In this document: one piece after another, positions 37,001 to 44,969 of the stretch
How the letters are laid out: each line of letters begins with the position of its first letter
Numbering within the stretch: position 1 is the stretch's first letter
Source: Tunturibacter gelidoferens
GTDB taxonomy: Bacteria; Acidobacteriota; Terriglobia; Terriglobales; Acidobacteriaceae
NCBI RefSeq assembly: GCF_040358255.1
Contig: NZ_CP132938.1
Coordinates: forward strand, 5,084,001 to 5,148,000
Reading direction: 5' to 3'
Length of the DNA stretch: 64,000 nucleotides
Program-made: the position numbers and the translations under genes
Notes under the pieces: generated by a model
What the model was told of the DNA's origin: nothing
The model's database searches: none
The model's input: the letters and a program-made list of their open reading frames with translations, nothing else

Positions 37001-37124
37001 GGAGGTCCTCGGCCAGCAAGGTGAAGAAGTAACTCGATAGACAGAAGATGAGACAGAGAGTCCCACTTCTACGACAGAAACCTAAAGATGTGAAGTCTCT
37101 GTCCGATTGCCAGACGTGGCTCAT
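34092..37124 (-). CDS. Two-component-regulator-propeller sensor histidine kinase
   Basis: About 1010 residues from the ATG at 37122-37124; the frame is open upstream to 37199 but gives no better signal. After an export signal (TLCLIFCLSSYFFTLLAEDL) come many Reg_prop repeats forming a large periplasmic propeller (GFLWVGTMSGLVRFDG, GDIWIGTIAGLQRLHNG), a Y_Y_Y domain (LRFRYRLNGWDKEWLD), one transmembrane helix (TKLFITLACLTLLAIVIEIT), a HisKA_3 dimerisation domain with the phosphorylated His in YQIHDTIIQDLVG, and a HATPase with REALANAFRHS, INDDGIGMDEE and HFGLSGM. This is a HisKA_3 kinase paired with the NarL regulator. Such sensors usually respond to polysaccharide fragments; the ligand here is unknown. 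Confidence 0.9.
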   Translation of the reverse strand: MSHVWQSDRDFTSLGFCRRSGTLCLIFCLSSYFFTLLAEDLPVKPLRYYALSSWKTDQGLPQNFITAITQTSDGFLWVGTMSGLVRFDGVRFVSFAAGAGENNLQERVTGLVPGEDGSLWIGTSAGLTHYEHGRFVAIANQAGSKRFVVDDLVPDHEGGIWVATRSRLFKANNHAFTSCLLPVDGRAGGLKAIAEANDRTLWVAGNEGVFAVRGGKVARHYGDAEGLPAANISFVDADARGNVYAGDGHRLFQLEGERFRIVQAPGRGNFVSLLTDHTGALWMASGGLHGISRNVAGKIDSFTTEQGLVSNDARILFEDRSGDIWIGTIAGLQRLHNGRFTTYTAADGLPQGQNQYDAVFEDKTHSIWVGSLEDGVGRVHEGRFERLSVGEGLKRGQVRGFADSDKGIVVAISDYGLFRLSGKRFVPTAGIPHGYITSPISDTAGALWFGVNGNGVFRLDHGSLRHFSTADGVPGTRVSSLLLDEQGAVLVATNEGVAEFRGDRFVAIADVPTISIGRDDQRGGLWLGTDDGLVFWKSGHVRRITQAQGLPGNLVLAAATDDADNLWITTANAIAQIDRKQVDAVLMGAENTLWPKRYTQADGLRSRDVLPIGQVDMARAHDGRIWLATANGLSVADTKASPAPLAQVFVESIAIDEVLQQTADRIVVPPGRHRLTVTFTSPDLHSPEQLRFRYRLNGWDKEWLDVASAREISYTGLPPGDYQLRVVAANEDGVWSNAEAWVGVHVRPFFYQTKLFITLACLTLLAIVIEITRRRTKHVAEQQRLRFQERAAERERIGYQIHDTIIQDLVGTALQLELIGMQIPEHSEKTAYLVADLTTRMREMVGKSRNMVSSLHSMATPQYHLLEVLREAAAEFRLGELPMLKLETKGKQPVIEPLIRDEVYRICREALANAFRHSSATRIDVCAAFTDEGIEVSINDDGIGMDEETLRIGRSGHFGLSGMQAHAQRIGATVLIESEPNLGTRVRLKVPTPSRRWWHLVRNIVAPSVR

Positions 37125-37199
37125 AACTTGAGAATAGAGCAACAATGGCGATCCACAGCAGCATCTTGAAGCTCTGCTGTTGAAGACGTCGCATTCCAT

Positions 37200-37743
37200 C
37201 GCGGAGTTCTACCCAATCGACGAATTCGGGGTGACTTTTTCAACACCTACACGATTTTGCACTCAAACGTTCGGTCGATGGGTCGCCAATCTCCCATGCT
37301 GCGATGCACAGAGCGATTTCAACCTCCTTCATTGTTGCCAGTGTGGCCAAGTGCGACAGAGGGATATTGGGCGAAGCATGAGTACCTTCCCTCTGTCGAC
37401 TCGGCCCGTTCTACTTAGGCGCAGTTCGCCAGGGTTGTGCGAAGGACCAAAAAGGTCCAATAACAGAATAATGAGCTGGTGTATGACCTACTCTGTGTTC
37501 ACCGGTTAGGAGCGAGGAGCCATTTGTCCGAAAGGGCGACGATACAGACAAATGGAATGCTCTCAAGAGCCAATGAGCGCAATGGCGATTTGCACCAACT
37601 GACAAGCGACGGGGCAGAGTTACGCGTCACAACTCTTCACAGTTTCCGAAAACCCAACCGCTCGAGCTATCTTCCAGGCAGGGCCGTCTGCTCCCGAGCT
37701 TCTCAACGTGTTCTATGGGCCTTCGCTCGCGGGACGGTCTACA
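37200..37743. other. Intergenic, no gene seen
   Basis: About 540 bases separate the kinase from the next minus-strand gene. Only a short hairpin GGACC-AAAAA-GGTCC (37444-37458) is notable; it has no T-run on either side and is not a strong terminator. Confidence 0.4.
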
Positions 37744-38007
37744 TTAGATGACTGCGCGGAGGGCAACCGTCATGCCGTCACGTGCGGTCTTGAGAGCAGC
37801 AGCGACCGTCTCACCGGCGGCGATCGTGTGTGCGAGTGCCGATCTCCTTCGTTTTCCCGGATGCTCGAAAGCGACGGTCTCTATCCCACCACCGAAGAGT
37901 GTGTGGCTCGCTTCCAGCCCATCGAGTGCGGCGTTCAACTCCGCGACAACGGCCTCGGCCTCATCGGCAACGACGATCACTTCCACACTGATTTTCTTGT
38001 ATAGCAT
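37744..38007 (-). CDS. Conserved small soluble protein, 87 aa
   Basis: The ATG at 38005-38007 with GAGG ten bases upstream is preferred to an open-frame start at 38061. The product starts MLYKKISVEVIVVADEAEAV and continues ELNAALDGLEASHTLFGGGI and AALKTARDGMTVALRAV, a compact alpha/beta domain (ferredoxin-like pattern, two helices). No enzyme motif is visible and I cannot assign a family. It stands alone on the minus strand. Confidence 0.6.
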   Translation of the reverse strand: MLYKKISVEVIVVADEAEAVVAELNAALDGLEASHTLFGGGIETVAFEHPGKRRRSALAHTIAAGETVAAALKTARDGMTVALRAVI

Positions 38008-38394
38008 TCGAAATACCTCTGCCTCCAATCTTATGCCTCCCCGGTTCCAGGCAGACCGCAAGCGATTAGCTGCAGGACGACTTCCGGATTGCCGACAACT
38101 CGACCGGAATCGTTCGACTTCTCTGCCCCCCGCGTGATAAGCCTTAGCAAGTTCCCAGAAGCCGGCCTAGGAGAGCAAGCGGCATCCAATCCGAGATTCC
38201 AACTTGTCGTCGGATCTAATATGAAAACCAAGCTGGCATTCGGGACAGCCTTGGGATTAGCAGTCTTGACCATACTACCGGCAACAGGTACAGACGAGTC
38301 TGCAATATCTTAACGCAGACTTAGTATGTGGAACCTCATTCAGGTTGTACTGGTTAGTGCTTGTTCGCAAAAGCACACCGAGGAGAGTGGACCC

Positions 38395-38793
38395 ATGAAG
38401 ACGAACCACAAACTGGCGCTCGCAGTGTCGGCCGGCGTCTCGATCGGCGTTGCTGGCGCCAAGGCGATGCATGCGCGGCAAGTTATGCCGCCGCCTGTCT
38501 ACGTCATCTCGGAAGTCGATGCAATGGACCTCACTGACTTACAGAAATATGGGGAGAAGGTCCCGGCGACGCTGGCGCCTTTCAATGGCCACTATCACTT
38601 TCTCGTTAGTGGAGGTGCCAAGACACAGGCCCTCGATGGCGAACCGCCAAAGGGCATCGTAGTGATCGCTTTCGACAGCGTGGAGAAAGCGCGTGGCTGG
38701 TATGGTTCGCCAGCCTATGAGGCGATCAAGCCGATCCGGCTAAGCTCGTCAAAGGGCCGCATGTTTATCGTCGAAGGCCTCGCCCCCAAGTGA
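38395..38793 (+). CDS. Exported DUF1330 protein
   Basis: The ATG at 38395 with AGGAG 10-14 bases upstream gives 132 residues; the frame is open 69 bases further but lacks a ribosome site. A short signal (LALAVSAGVSIGVAGAKAMH) is followed by a DUF1330 ferredoxin-like barrel: VYVISEVDAMDLTDLQKYGE, LVSGGAKTQALDGEPPKGIV, VIAFDSVEKARGWYGSPAYE, IKPIRLSSSKGRMFIVEG. The domain usually occurs in cytoplasmic dimeric alpha-beta-barrel proteins, so the export signal is a minor oddity. The function of the family is not established. Confidence 0.8.
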   Translation: MKTNHKLALAVSAGVSIGVAGAKAMHARQVMPPPVYVISEVDAMDLTDLQKYGEKVPATLAPFNGHYHFLVSGGAKTQALDGEPPKGIVVIAFDSVEKARGWYGSPAYEAIKPIRLSSSKGRMFIVEGLAPK

Positions 38794-39348
38794 CGGGACA
38801 AGTCAAGTTTTCAGATGACTGCATCAGAATGCTGGCTCCCCCGGCCAGGGCAGATTGTGGCTTATCGACTACCACGGCTCGGCAGGAAGAAGCCGACTCT
38901 GTTTATGCAATCAAGCGAAATCTCGCTGACACCCAGAAATCGGCGTCTGGGAAGTCAGCCTCCAGTCAGTCGACGAGTTCTTCCCGAGTCACGGGCAACC
39001 CGGAATTAATCCCAAGGTAAGGGTTGCCGACCATCCGACCGGAACCCGCGATTTGACCTCCAGCTCGTCTGGATGAGCGCCTCGGTCTGTTCGGGTTACC
39101 TGATGATGATGACGTGAGTTCTCTCCCTTCATTGCAGTAACGGAAGACACACATCCCGAAGGGGCGCAAGGTGCGCTGCTCCCAAGTCGCGGCACGGCTG
39201 CGTTACCAAGCCTAGAGCCCGTTAGTGCGGTTAGCATTGTCGGTCATGGAAGGATGGGGTCAGGGACGAACTGGCTAGAGAAAGGCGCCTCAGGGGTTAG
39301 TCCGGATTTGACGACCCTGCGGATGGTTCTCTCTTGTGGTGACGGCGC
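38794..39348. other. Gene-poor stretch with a short repeated motif
   Basis: No supported gene. Around 38985-39015 lies a motif (CGGGCAACCCGGAATTAATC) that recurs with few changes near 45630-45655. It contains a CCCG-N5-CGGG-like dyad on the minus strand. Its meaning is unknown. Confidence 0.4.
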
Positions 39349-40257
39349 TTAACACCGGAAATTTTGCGATGCGTGACTCGCAATGTGCTTCGCCAGGCGA
39401 ACTGCTATTTTTGATCCAAACTTATGAGCATCGGTCAGCATGCAGATTGGCCTGCGAAGATCAACACCGTCGACAGGAATCGTGGCAAGCGTTCCGGACT
39501 GCAGCTCTCGATCGATCGCTCGCCTAGAGATGAAGGAGATCCCGAGGCCCTCTTCCAGAGAAGACTTGATTGCATCGATATGATTGATCTGCAATCGAAA
39601 TCTCCAGTCAGGCCGCTTCTGAAAAATCCTCCTCTCGGTGAGTGCTCGCGAGGCCGATTCGGGCTCGCGAACAATGAACCTCTCCTTGCTTAGCTCATCG
39701 AGGCTTACGGAAGAATGGGTCGCGAGAGGATGATCCTTCTGAACCGCCAAGGCAAGGCTATCCTCGGCCACAACACTCACGAGGAAGCTGCGAAACCGTG
39801 GCCGGCTCGCGATAAAACCCAGGTCTGCCTCACCAGAAATGACTTGCCGCTCCACTTCGTCACCACTCGTAACCAGAACCGTCGTCTCCAAATCCGCGAC
39901 TTTCTTCTCGAAGCCCGCGAGCCATTCTGGAAGCATGTACATCCCTGTCGTACTGGTCGCGATCCGAAGCCTCTTCTGTGAAGCGGAAGCAGCTCGCGAC
40001 AGCATCTCCTCGGCCTCTTTCAGAGACTCCACCACCACCTTTGTGTGCTGGTGCAGCAGTTCACCTGCTTGGGTGAGATAGAGACGTCGACCTACTCGGG
40101 CAAACAACTGTACAGCGAGCTGCTCCTCCATCACGGCAATCTGCTTCGAGACGTACGGCTGGCTCGTCTCCAACTCCTCCGCCGCCAAGGTGACGCTCTG
40201 GAGACGCGCCACCGCTTCAAACACGCGAACATTCGTAGCATTGAGCCCAGTCTTCAT
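39349..40257 (-). CDS. LysR-family regulator of the phosphonoacetate locus
   Basis: A 302-residue LysR protein. The N-terminal winged helix (about 5-65) reads NVRVFEAVARLQSVTLAAEE, SQPYVSKQIAVMEEQL, LFARVGRRLYLTQAG. A type-2 periplasmic-binding effector domain follows (residues 95-295; TTGMYMLPEWLAGFEKKVAD, GEADLGFIASRPRF). It lies 69 bases downstream of a phosphonoacetate hydrolase gene on the same strand. In pseudomonads, phosphonoacetate hydrolase genes are controlled by a LysR protein (PhnR), so an equivalent role is inferred. A perfect 13-bp inverted repeat covers its start codon. Confidence 0.85.
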   Translation of the reverse strand: MKTGLNATNVRVFEAVARLQSVTLAAEELETSQPYVSKQIAVMEEQLAVQLFARVGRRLYLTQAGELLHQHTKVVVESLKEAEEMLSRAASASQKRLRIATSTTGMYMLPEWLAGFEKKVADLETTVLVTSGDEVERQVISGEADLGFIASRPRFRSFLVSVVAEDSLALAVQKDHPLATHSSVSLDELSKERFIVREPESASRALTERRIFQKRPDWRFRLQINHIDAIKSSLEEGLGISFISRRAIDRELQSGTLATIPVDGVDLRRPICMLTDAHKFGSKIAVRLAKHIASHASQNFRC

Positions 40258-40291
40258 AGGTGCCAGATATCTCTATCAGGCACCTATGAAG
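40252..40291. promoter_or_regulatory. Perfect 13-bp inverted repeat over the lysR start
   Basis: CTTCATAGGTGCC (40252-40264) and its exact reverse complement GGCACCTATGAAG (40279-40291) are separated by 14 bases. The lysR start codon (40255-40257, minus strand) lies inside the downstream arm. There is no T-run, so it is not a usual terminator. It may be a regulator operator or an mRNA hairpin that hides the start codon. Confidence 0.6.
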
Positions 40292-40326
40292 CCCAACAAA
40301 TCATTACAGAACGGTTAATATGCCCG

Positions 40327-41538
40327 TCATCCTCGATAGAGCCAACGTGCAAGATCGCGATTATGCGTGAAGTAGGAGCTGGGTGGCGCTCCTTTCGCGT
40401 TGTAGACAAACAGGGGGATATCCAGTTCATGCATGGACCCGTGGCTGCGATAGGTGCTCGGCAATTGCTCGCTTGGCTGATCCAACTCGCCAAACACCGT
40501 GTTCTTATCACCGAACACACATAGGTCGCCGATGCGAGCACCGTACAGATCGTACTTGGATACCGCCTCCTCCCGGGTCACGATCAATTCGACCCCGGGA
40601 AGCTTCGTGAGAACATTCATGACCTTCTGCTTGTCCTCGGGATGATTCAGGTAGACCCATGAAACTCCGCCGAGACCACGGTGATGTTTCACATACCGAT
40701 CCCGCTCCGCGGAGATGGATATGCGAATCGGAGCTCCCGCTGCTGCCAGCGTCTTGTCGAGATCGTAGGCGAACGTCTTGTGGTTCATCCCATGATCCGC
40801 TGTCAGTAGGAATGCGGCGTCCGGGGCTGCCTCCTGTGCCTCTCCCAGCAGAGTATCAACCGTCTTCAGATGCTCCTTCGACTCCGGGGTCTCCGGAGCC
40901 CAGGTGTGCATCGGATAGTCTGTTGTATGCACATAGAGACACTGGATCTCTGGTCGATGTTTCAGAATGTCGATGGCCGCTCGAACGGTCCAGTAGTTGA
41001 TCTCGCGACTATATATCTCCGGCGCCGGTCCCAGCCGATCTACCCAGTCCGCAGGTGCTTGCTCTGGAGTGAGCGCGATGGTCGTACCCTTGCTCAAGAG
41101 CGAAATAGTCTTCTTCTTGCTGGAGACCAGAGCGGACGACACGCCCTGCTTGGCCGCATGTTCGAAGAGCGTCGGCGCCATGAGCAGGTCGGCCGTTTCC
41201 ATGTACTCTTCATGACCAGTGCGCGGGTCGAAGTAGGAGTTGCCGGTAATTCCGTGCTCTTTGGGAAAGGCTCCGCAGCAAATGGATGCGTTGTTTGCAT
41301 TCGTAACTGTCGGCACCATCCCCTTCACCTGCTTATATAACCCATCACGCTGCCATCTACGCAGGGTCGGCATATCGCTCTGTGCCAGATAGTCCAAGCC
41401 AAATCCGTCGAACATAACGACCACTGTTCTTTGTGATGTGCCCTGGCTGACACCCTGAAGAGCATGCAGGGGCTCGACCGCACTGCTATAGGCAAGCGCT
41501 GCTGCGGCCGATGTCAAAAAGTCTCTTCTGGATTGCAT
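40327..41538 (-). CDS. phnA: Phosphonoacetate hydrolase with Tat-type signal
   Basis: A 403-residue alkaline-phosphatase-superfamily enzyme. After a twin-arginine-like leader (MQSRRDFLTSAAAALAYSSA) it follows phosphonoacetate hydrolase closely: Asp44 in VMFDGFGLDY, nucleophile Thr79 in PTVTNANNASICCGAF, HGITGNSYFD, YSREINYWTV, Asp207/His211 in YVHTTDYPMHTWAPE, Asp248/His249 in TADHGMNHK, GDKNTVFG and a last His in YRSHGSMHE. These are the two zinc sites and the catalytic Thr. Hydrolysis of phosphonoacetate to acetate and phosphate (EC 3.11.1.2) is inferred. The known pseudomonad enzyme is cytoplasmic; here export is predicted, beside an Oar-type receptor upstream and a LysR regulator downstream. 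Another phosphodiester or phosphonate substrate cannot be excluded. Confidence 0.85.
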   Translation of the reverse strand: MQSRRDFLTSAAAALAYSSAVEPLHALQGVSQGTSQRTVVVMFDGFGLDYLAQSDMPTLRRWQRDGLYKQVKGMVPTVTNANNASICCGAFPKEHGITGNSYFDPRTGHEEYMETADLLMAPTLFEHAAKQGVSSALVSSKKKTISLLSKGTTIALTPEQAPADWVDRLGPAPEIYSREINYWTVRAAIDILKHRPEIQCLYVHTTDYPMHTWAPETPESKEHLKTVDTLLGEAQEAAPDAAFLLTADHGMNHKTFAYDLDKTLAAAGAPIRISISAERDRYVKHHRGLGGVSWVYLNHPEDKQKVMNVLTKLPGVELIVTREEAVSKYDLYGARIGDLCVFGDKNTVFGELDQPSEQLPSTYRSHGSMHELDIPLFVYNAKGAPPSSYFTHNRDLARWLYRG

Positions 41539-41596
41539 TTCTTCGTATCCTCTCAGTCTTTCTCTGATCTCAGAATCATTTCTGCCTTCAATGTAT

Positions 41597-41649
41597 TTCG
41601 GCCCTCACATAGTTCGATTGCGATTCACGGAAGCGGTAAGAGGGCCGAA
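41597..41649. promoter_or_regulatory. Inverted repeat between receptor and hydrolase genes
   Basis: TTCGGCCCTC (41597-41606) and GAGGGCCGAA (41640-41649) pair perfectly across 33 bases in the 149-base gap between the receptor stop and the hydrolase start. Without a T-run it is a weak terminator candidate; it could be an attenuator or processing stem tuning the two genes. Confidence 0.4.
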
Positions 41650-41687
41650 GGAATACGATTCGTCGTTGCATGCCTCATTGGTCGCGT

Positions 41688-44600
41688 CTACCAGATCAGC
41701 TTGGCTCCCAGTTGAATCTGTCGCGAACTCGTCGTCGTCGAAGTGAGCAAGCCCGCGTTGAGATTGGGCGCACCGGTCGAATCGAAGATATCGGTACCGG
41801 CCACCAGCGGCGGCACCTGGAAGTTCGCACGATTGAGCAGATTGAAGAACTCGGCCCGGATCTGCAGATTGAGTGACTCGGTAAGGCGGTTGTTCTTGAC
41901 CAGAGAGTAATCGAGATTGGCGAGGCCGGGACCCGTCAGGATATTACGGCCGGCATTGCCGCGCAGGTTCATGCAGGTTGGATAGCCGAAGCTCGGATCG
42001 CAGTACTGCTGATAGAACGCCTGCGATGGCGCCGTGGGCACTGAGAAGCATTCTGTCTTTATATAGTGGTTGGGGTTTCCCGGGTTCACCAGCGAGCTGC
42101 AGCCGGGGCCACCGAGGCGGTTGGGATAGTCCCAGGGATCACTGCTGTTGAGGCCAAGCGGGTCGCCGTCGGTACCGAACGTGGCCGTAAAGGGAACGCC
42201 CGAGTTGGCCTTTAGAACTCCACTCATCTCCCATCCCTTCCCGGTCCAGGCCAGCCGCCCGTGCAACGCGTTGAGAGCCGGAACCTGCCACGTTCCGGCG
42301 ACCACCAAAGTTTGGGCGATATTGAAGTCGGACACCCCGCGGTTCAGACGAAGATCGAAGTCAGAGAGGCTCGACATGCTGGTGAGGAATTCGTCGCCGA
42401 CGATCGTCGAGGAACCGGTATCGAAGCTCTTGCCCCACGTATACGAACCGCGAAGCTGGAAGCCGTGAGCCATTCTCTGCGTCACGTTGAACTGCAAGGC
42501 GTGGTAGACGGAGGTGCCGATCCATTGCATGGATCGAATCTCGCCGAAGTTGGGGTTCAGCAGGGTTCCGCTGCCCACCGGCGAGGGCCAGAGGTAGCCG
42601 GCTGACGTGAGCGAGGGCTGGACGATATTGGAATCGTCAATTCGCATCGGCTGGTGGACGCCATGCGAACCGACATACCCGAGCGTCGCCGTAAGGTCTT
42701 TCGTAAGTTCACGCTGGATGTTGAGATTCCACTGCATGACGTAGTTCCGTTTTGGATGTTGGTCGATATAGGACACGGACAGCGTCTTCGGGGTGAGCTG
42801 CGCGAGTCCTCCCTGATAGAAAGATCCGGTCGGAATCTTGGAGTTGCTGGCCAGCAGGTAGAAGGGAGCGGCCCGGGTCTCCATATTCTGGAACTCGTAG
42901 GGCAGCGGCAGCACGTCGTAGAATCCAAAACCCGCGTGGAAGGCAGTCTTGCCGTCATCTGGACTCCAGATAAGCCCGACTCGCGGCTCGAAGTTCTTTA
43001 GCGTTGGATTATTGAAGAGAGGGCTGCCCAGATGATTCACCGGACTGGTCAGACTCAACAACGTTGAGAGCTTCCCGTCTGTTTCGCTCAGTACGCTGCT
43101 CATCTCGTAGCGCATACCCAGATTCAGGGTGAGATTGGGACGTATGCGCCAGTCATCCTGAACATAAGCGCCAAACAGCTTATCGCGCAGATTACGTGGA
43201 GTCGTCAGACCTGGTAGCGCAGCCCGAAAACGCGACGGCTGATTCGTAAGGAACTTATTGAGGGAGCCGAACGAGTACTGTCCCGTCACATAGGAGTAGT
43301 ACTCGATGCCGGACTGCATGTCCTCGAAGTTCGCGCCTACCTTCAGCGAATGCCGGCCCTTCGTAAAGGAGACATCATCGTAGACCTGATAGGAAGCCCA
43401 CAGGAAGCGGGTCGCGTCTTCGGCACCGCCCATGAAATCGGTGATGCCGCCGATGCTGACATGGGAGGCCGGCTGTCCGGCAATCGCACCAAGGGACAGG
43501 TCAGCCGCCGCCGGATTGATGGCGCTCGCGGTCAGATTATCCTGCACGCCTTCCCGGTTGAGTCCAAAGCGGAGACTATTCAGCAACGAGGCGCTGAACA
43601 CATGGGTCTCCTGGGCCGCGACCGTGCGCCTCGTGGTGCGAGAGCCGAGGAGGACGTCGTTGAGGTTGTCGGGTGAGCGGTATGGCGTGTCATCGAAAGT
43701 GAAGACGCCAAACAGACTATCCCGGCTCGAAAGCGTATGGTCGAGACGGCCGGTTACGAAGTTCTCATTGACCACCTGCTGGCCGGTAAACTTGTAGATT
43801 CCGGTATCTCCTGCACCAAGAAGAGGTCCGTTGGGCAGGCCCCAGAATGTCAGATACTTCTGCGCCGAGGGATCCACGGTGATATCGCCAGTCGATAGAT
43901 GGCCTGCGCGCGCCTGGGCAGAAGGGACGGTTACGGTGTTCGTTAGCCCGGTGGACTGCCGGTTCCCTTCGTAGTCGATGAAGAAGAACGTGTGATCTTT
44001 CCAGAGTGGACCCCCGAGCGCGCCGCCGAATTGATTGCGCTTGAAGGGCGGCGTTCTCCCGGAGTCGAAGTAGTTTGGGGCGTCGAGCGCGCTGTTGCGC
44101 AGGAACTCATACGCAGATCCATGAAACTTGTTCGTACCCGAGCGGGTGATGGCGCTGATCACGCCGGCTGACGTCCGTCCGTATTCGGCCGGAGTGTTCG
44201 CGGTCAGCACCGAGAACTCTTCGATGGCATCAACACCCAGAGTACCGCCGAGGACGCTTCCCGGCCCTCCGTTGCTGTAGTCGTTCACACTCACTCCGTC
44301 TATGCGGTAGCTATTCTGCCGAACACGCCCGCCGGAGATACTCAGCTGAGAACCGAAGCCGCGATTGCCGCGATCGGCAGCCGCGGAGTAGGACGCCTGC
44401 GTCTCGACCGCCGCAACGCCCGGCTGGAGCGTCGCCAGGTCGGTCCAGGAGCGGCCGTTCAGCGGTAGTTCTCGAGTAGTTCTGGAGTCGACCACGGTCC
44501 CGAGGTCGGAGGTGGCGAGCTGCACCAGGGGTTCGCCGCCTTCGACGGTTATGCTTTGCGACGCAGACCCGACAGCCAGCACGAAGTTGATTTCGACGGC

Positions 44601-44969
44601 GTCCTGAACGTGCAGGACAACGTTCGGTTTTATGGCCGCTTTGAAGCCGGTCCTATCGGCCTCCAGGCGATATGTTCCGGGCAACAGATTCGGAAAGTAG
44701 TATTCGCCGGCGGCATTGGTGGCGGCGTCATAGCGAATATTGGTGTTCACGTTCACGGCGAGAACGTGCGCGCCGGTAATGATTGCCTTGCTGGAGTCGA
44801 TGACTTGACCGGTCACGGATGCGTTGGGGGACTGCGCGTAAGCAAGTGTTGTCAGCGAAAGAATCGCCCCGAGCCACATGATGACAACTGTTCTCTGCGA
44901 CCTCTTCGCTTGCTTTCCGGATGCGGCATGGAGTGTTGCAGTTGTAATCCTTCGAAATGTGCTTGTCAT
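41688..44969 (-). CDS. Oar-type TonB-dependent receptor of the phosphonoacetate locus
   Basis: The ATG at 44967-44969 gives 1093 residues; the frame is open 400 bases further but without protein-like sequence. A signal anchor (TVVIMWLGAILSLTTLAYAQ) is followed by a carboxypeptidase-regulatory-like domain (SVTGQVIDSSKAIITGAHVL, GTYRLEADRTGFKAA), a plug domain (RELPLNGRSWTDLATLQPGV, SQLSISGGRVRQNSYRIDGV) and a large barrel ending RQIQLGAKLIW with an aromatic last residue. It resembles the OmpA-related Oar proteins of acidobacteria and myxobacteria. Position 149 bases upstream of the hydrolase, on the same strand, suggests uptake or processing of a phosphonate-bearing compound, which is inference. 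Confidence 0.85.
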   Translation of the reverse strand: MTSTFRRITTATLHAASGKQAKRSQRTVVIMWLGAILSLTTLAYAQSPNASVTGQVIDSSKAIITGAHVLAVNVNTNIRYDAATNAAGEYYFPNLLPGTYRLEADRTGFKAAIKPNVVLHVQDAVEINFVLAVGSASQSITVEGGEPLVQLATSDLGTVVDSRTTRELPLNGRSWTDLATLQPGVAAVETQASYSAAADRGNRGFGSQLSISGGRVRQNSYRIDGVSVNDYSNGGPGSVLGGTLGVDAIEEFSVLTANTPAEYGRTSAGVISAITRSGTNKFHGSAYEFLRNSALDAPNYFDSGRTPPFKRNQFGGALGGPLWKDHTFFFIDYEGNRQSTGLTNTVTVPSAQARAGHLSTGDITVDPSAQKYLTFWGLPNGPLLGAGDTGIYKFTGQQVVNENFVTGRLDHTLSSRDSLFGVFTFDDTPYRSPDNLNDVLLGSRTTRRTVAAQETHVFSASLLNSLRFGLNREGVQDNLTASAINPAAADLSLGAIAGQPASHVSIGGITDFMGGAEDATRFLWASYQVYDDVSFTKGRHSLKVGANFEDMQSGIEYYSYVTGQYSFGSLNKFLTNQPSRFRAALPGLTTPRNLRDKLFGAYVQDDWRIRPNLTLNLGMRYEMSSVLSETDGKLSTLLSLTSPVNHLGSPLFNNPTLKNFEPRVGLIWSPDDGKTAFHAGFGFYDVLPLPYEFQNMETRAAPFYLLASNSKIPTGSFYQGGLAQLTPKTLSVSYIDQHPKRNYVMQWNLNIQRELTKDLTATLGYVGSHGVHQPMRIDDSNIVQPSLTSAGYLWPSPVGSGTLLNPNFGEIRSMQWIGTSVYHALQFNVTQRMAHGFQLRGSYTWGKSFDTGSSTIVGDEFLTSMSSLSDFDLRLNRGVSDFNIAQTLVVAGTWQVPALNALHGRLAWTGKGWEMSGVLKANSGVPFTATFGTDGDPLGLNSSDPWDYPNRLGGPGCSSLVNPGNPNHYIKTECFSVPTAPSQAFYQQYCDPSFGYPTCMNLRGNAGRNILTGPGLANLDYSLVKNNRLTESLNLQIRAEFFNLLNRANFQVPPLVAGTDIFDSTGAPNLNAGLLTSTTTSSRQIQLGAKLIW

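Noticed and set aside
37444..37458. GGACC-AAAAA-GGTCC hairpin as terminator
   Set aside because: Stem of five pairs with no T-run on either strand and far from any stop codon.
38221..38313. Short frame with a signal-like start (MKTKLAFGTALGLAVLTILP)
   Set aside because: Resembles the beginning of the DUF1330 protein downstream but has no ribosome site and stops after 30 codons; probably a chance or decayed copy.
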